A DNA stretch of 64,000 nucleotides from Oscheius sp. JU75 (taxonomy: Eukaryota; Nematoda; Chromadorea; Rhabditida; Rhabditidae). The notes beneath the pieces are model-generated. The model was given only the letters and a program-made list of their open reading frames with translations, ran no database searches and was not told the origin of the DNA. The position numbers were made by a program, and so were the translations under genes. Of the stretch, positions 62,617 to 64,000 are shown piece by piece (within the stretch, counting starts at the first letter, position 1; each line of letters starts with the position of its first letter). The stretch lies in NCBI GenBank assembly GCA_037178855.1, contig JASJZC010000006.1, positions 9,218,501 to 9,282,500 on the forward strand, written 5' to 3'.

Positions 62617-64000
62617 TAACTGAACAGAATAAAGTGTGTGATGTCTATTATTGTTAGAGAGACAGAGAGACTGAGATGGTGAGTGACAGAAATACGGAGA
62701 AATAGTGACAGAGATAGACATTTTCTACTGTCTAAAGCACGATGGTTTCTGCGGCGGACTCTGTCTGTTTGTTTTTTTTTGTTTGTCCGTAGTAGCTACG
62801 AAACAGAAGAAAGCTAATTATGTTGTCCAGAAGTTTGTTGTTCAGAAACAGTTATTGTCTGAATTGGTTGGCAAGTCAATTTTGGATGCGCTCTAGAACC
62901 TTTTGTCCCAAAGAAGCCGCTGGAAGCCTTTTGTTGCTACGAAGCGGCGCAGCCGTCAATGCAAAAGGCAAATGGATCGCGAAGTCGTCGGAGACGGCTG
63001 ATCTATTTGAAATTATTCTCGCGTCTCTATCTGTCTGTCTGTCTGAAGTCATTATTACAATTAGTGTGCACTACTTTGTGCGCACACTAATTGTTTGCAA
63101 GTCGAGTCAGTTTGTGAATAGCTTTATTGAGAGGATGTTGCTCCTGTAAGGGTATCTCGACTGGAGGGAAACTTGCGGGCAGGTTGGAGTGGGAAAGAGA
63201 AGGACCAAGACAGGCTGATAGAAGTTAATAGCAATCGGGTAAAGATCAGAGGAATTAGGCTATGACTGTCATTGGGCCCCTCTAGGGATAATAGCATTGC
63301 TTGGATAGAAAGTTGGTTAAAAAGCTTGGAAGTGGGTTCAAAGAGTAAGGAAATGGGTTGAATGAGTGGGAAGAGGGTTGATAGGATATAGTCTAACTTG
63401 TATTGAGATTCCCTAAACCCCAAGTCAAGTCCTCCTGCCGTTTTATCATGCAAATTGGTGCGACCTCAGAGTGTGCTTCTTGCGACGAAGCTCCAAAATA
63501 AATCATGGGTTCAATCTTCCTCCACCTCACACTCACGCTCTCTTTCATTACATAGTCGCGAGATTTGGTCTTCTTTACGTCAACATCGTTGCCTACTTTT
63601 AAGAGTTCCGAGACGCAGATGCTGTCCATAGTCTCTCTCCCTCTCCCCTAATCGGTTGTTTCAAGCGCAACCTGTGGAAATAATTCATCATGACGACACA
63701 AGTGTTGCATAAAATGGCATTGGCCACAGAATTAAACAGCTGAGATTACAATGGCTCTGATTGACAGAGAGGGAGAGGGTGCGCCTTCTCCCCTTACCTA
63801 CTTAATTGTCCTCTTCCTCTCTCCCTCGTTTTTCTCAAGAAGTGGGATTACGAACTTGTGAATTATAGCCGTCGGCCGGTTGTCGTTAGAATAACATTAT
63901 ATCGGGGAGGGAGAGAGAGAGCGATTGGCTCCATCTGGCCTCCCAGTAACACTCCTCGTTACCTCTGTTGCTGCTTTCCGCTCATTAAACAACCTCTTGG
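62617..64000. other. 3' flank of ABHD12 and spacer
   Basis: AATAAA at 62628-62633, 12 bp past the ABHD12 stop, is the likely poly(A) signal. The rest contains a repeat-family-R copy, GA-rich runs and a minus-strand ORF at 63393-63629 (78 codons, MDSICVSELLKVGNDVDVKK start). That ORF could be a first exon of a gene beyond the window, but it has no recognisable domain. Confidence 0.45.
62724..62898 (+). repeat. Dispersed repeat family R, copy 2
   Basis: Matches 48391-48541 in order: TCTACTGTCTAAAGC, GATGGTTTCTGCGGCGG, GTTATTGTCTGAATTGG, TTGGCAAGTCAATTTTGG and ATGCGCTCTAGAACC, with indels between. Confidence 0.65.

Overview
This is eukaryotic, animal nuclear DNA. Protein-coding genes are broken by many GT-AG introns, most only 34-60 bp long and a minority of 300-1000 bp filled with repeats. 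The genes are metazoan: Porcupine, Scribble, KICS2, AP-1 gamma, Rab1, PPM1L, ECHDC3, SLC25A51, ABHD12, a PPP1R3-type glycogen-targeting subunit, two rhodopsin-class GPCRs and two secreted or surface multidomain proteins. The compact introns, moderate GC content and the IgGFc-binding/mucin and PAN/TSP1 proteins suggest a small-bodied invertebrate, perhaps a lophotrochozoan. The phylum cannot be settled from this window.

Layout. 1-2.8 kb: repeats, no gene recognised. 2.9-5.2 kb (-): Porcupine, head-to-head with KICS2 (5.5-8.1 kb, +). 8.1-11 kb: repeat-rich spacer. 11.1-18.4 kb (+): Scribble, then ECHDC3 (18.7-20.5) and PPM1L (21.3-24.9). 25.6-26.0 kb: a 461-bp foldback element. 26.3-29.4 kb (+): FMRFamide-receptor-like GPCR, tail-to-tail with AP-1 gamma (29.6-35.1, -). 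35.4-36.3 kb (+): Rab1. 36.4-37.4 kb: a long unrecognised ORF. 37.7-39.5 kb (-): a second peptide-type GPCR. 39.5-45 kb: spacer. 45.0-50.3 kb (-): IgGFc-binding/mucin/probable GPI protein. 50.4-54.5 kb (-): secreted PAN/TSP1 protein lying directly upstream of it. 55.2-58.3 kb (+): PPP1R3. 58.5-60.5 kb (-): SLC25A51. 61.6-62.6 kb (+): intronless ABHD12. 62.6-64 kb: spacer.

The genes do not form one pathway. They cover Wnt acylation, cell polarity, nutrient signalling to mTORC1, membrane traffic, glycogen and NAD metabolism, and neuropeptide reception. The two adjacent minus-strand extracellular genes are the most likely functional pair: both are secreted, and only 110 bp separate the stop of the first from the ATG of the second.

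The strongest non-genic signal is a set of short repeat families. These are a near-palindromic hairpin element with at least 11 copies, 10 of them inside introns; many tRNA-derived SINE-like pieces; several foldback (MITE-like) families; and tracts built from the motif TTGACAG. For four genes (PORCN, KICS2, RAB1, SLC25A51) I placed every splice junction, and the summed exon lengths are exact multiples of three (437, 550, 206 and 290 aa). The other exon models are approximate.
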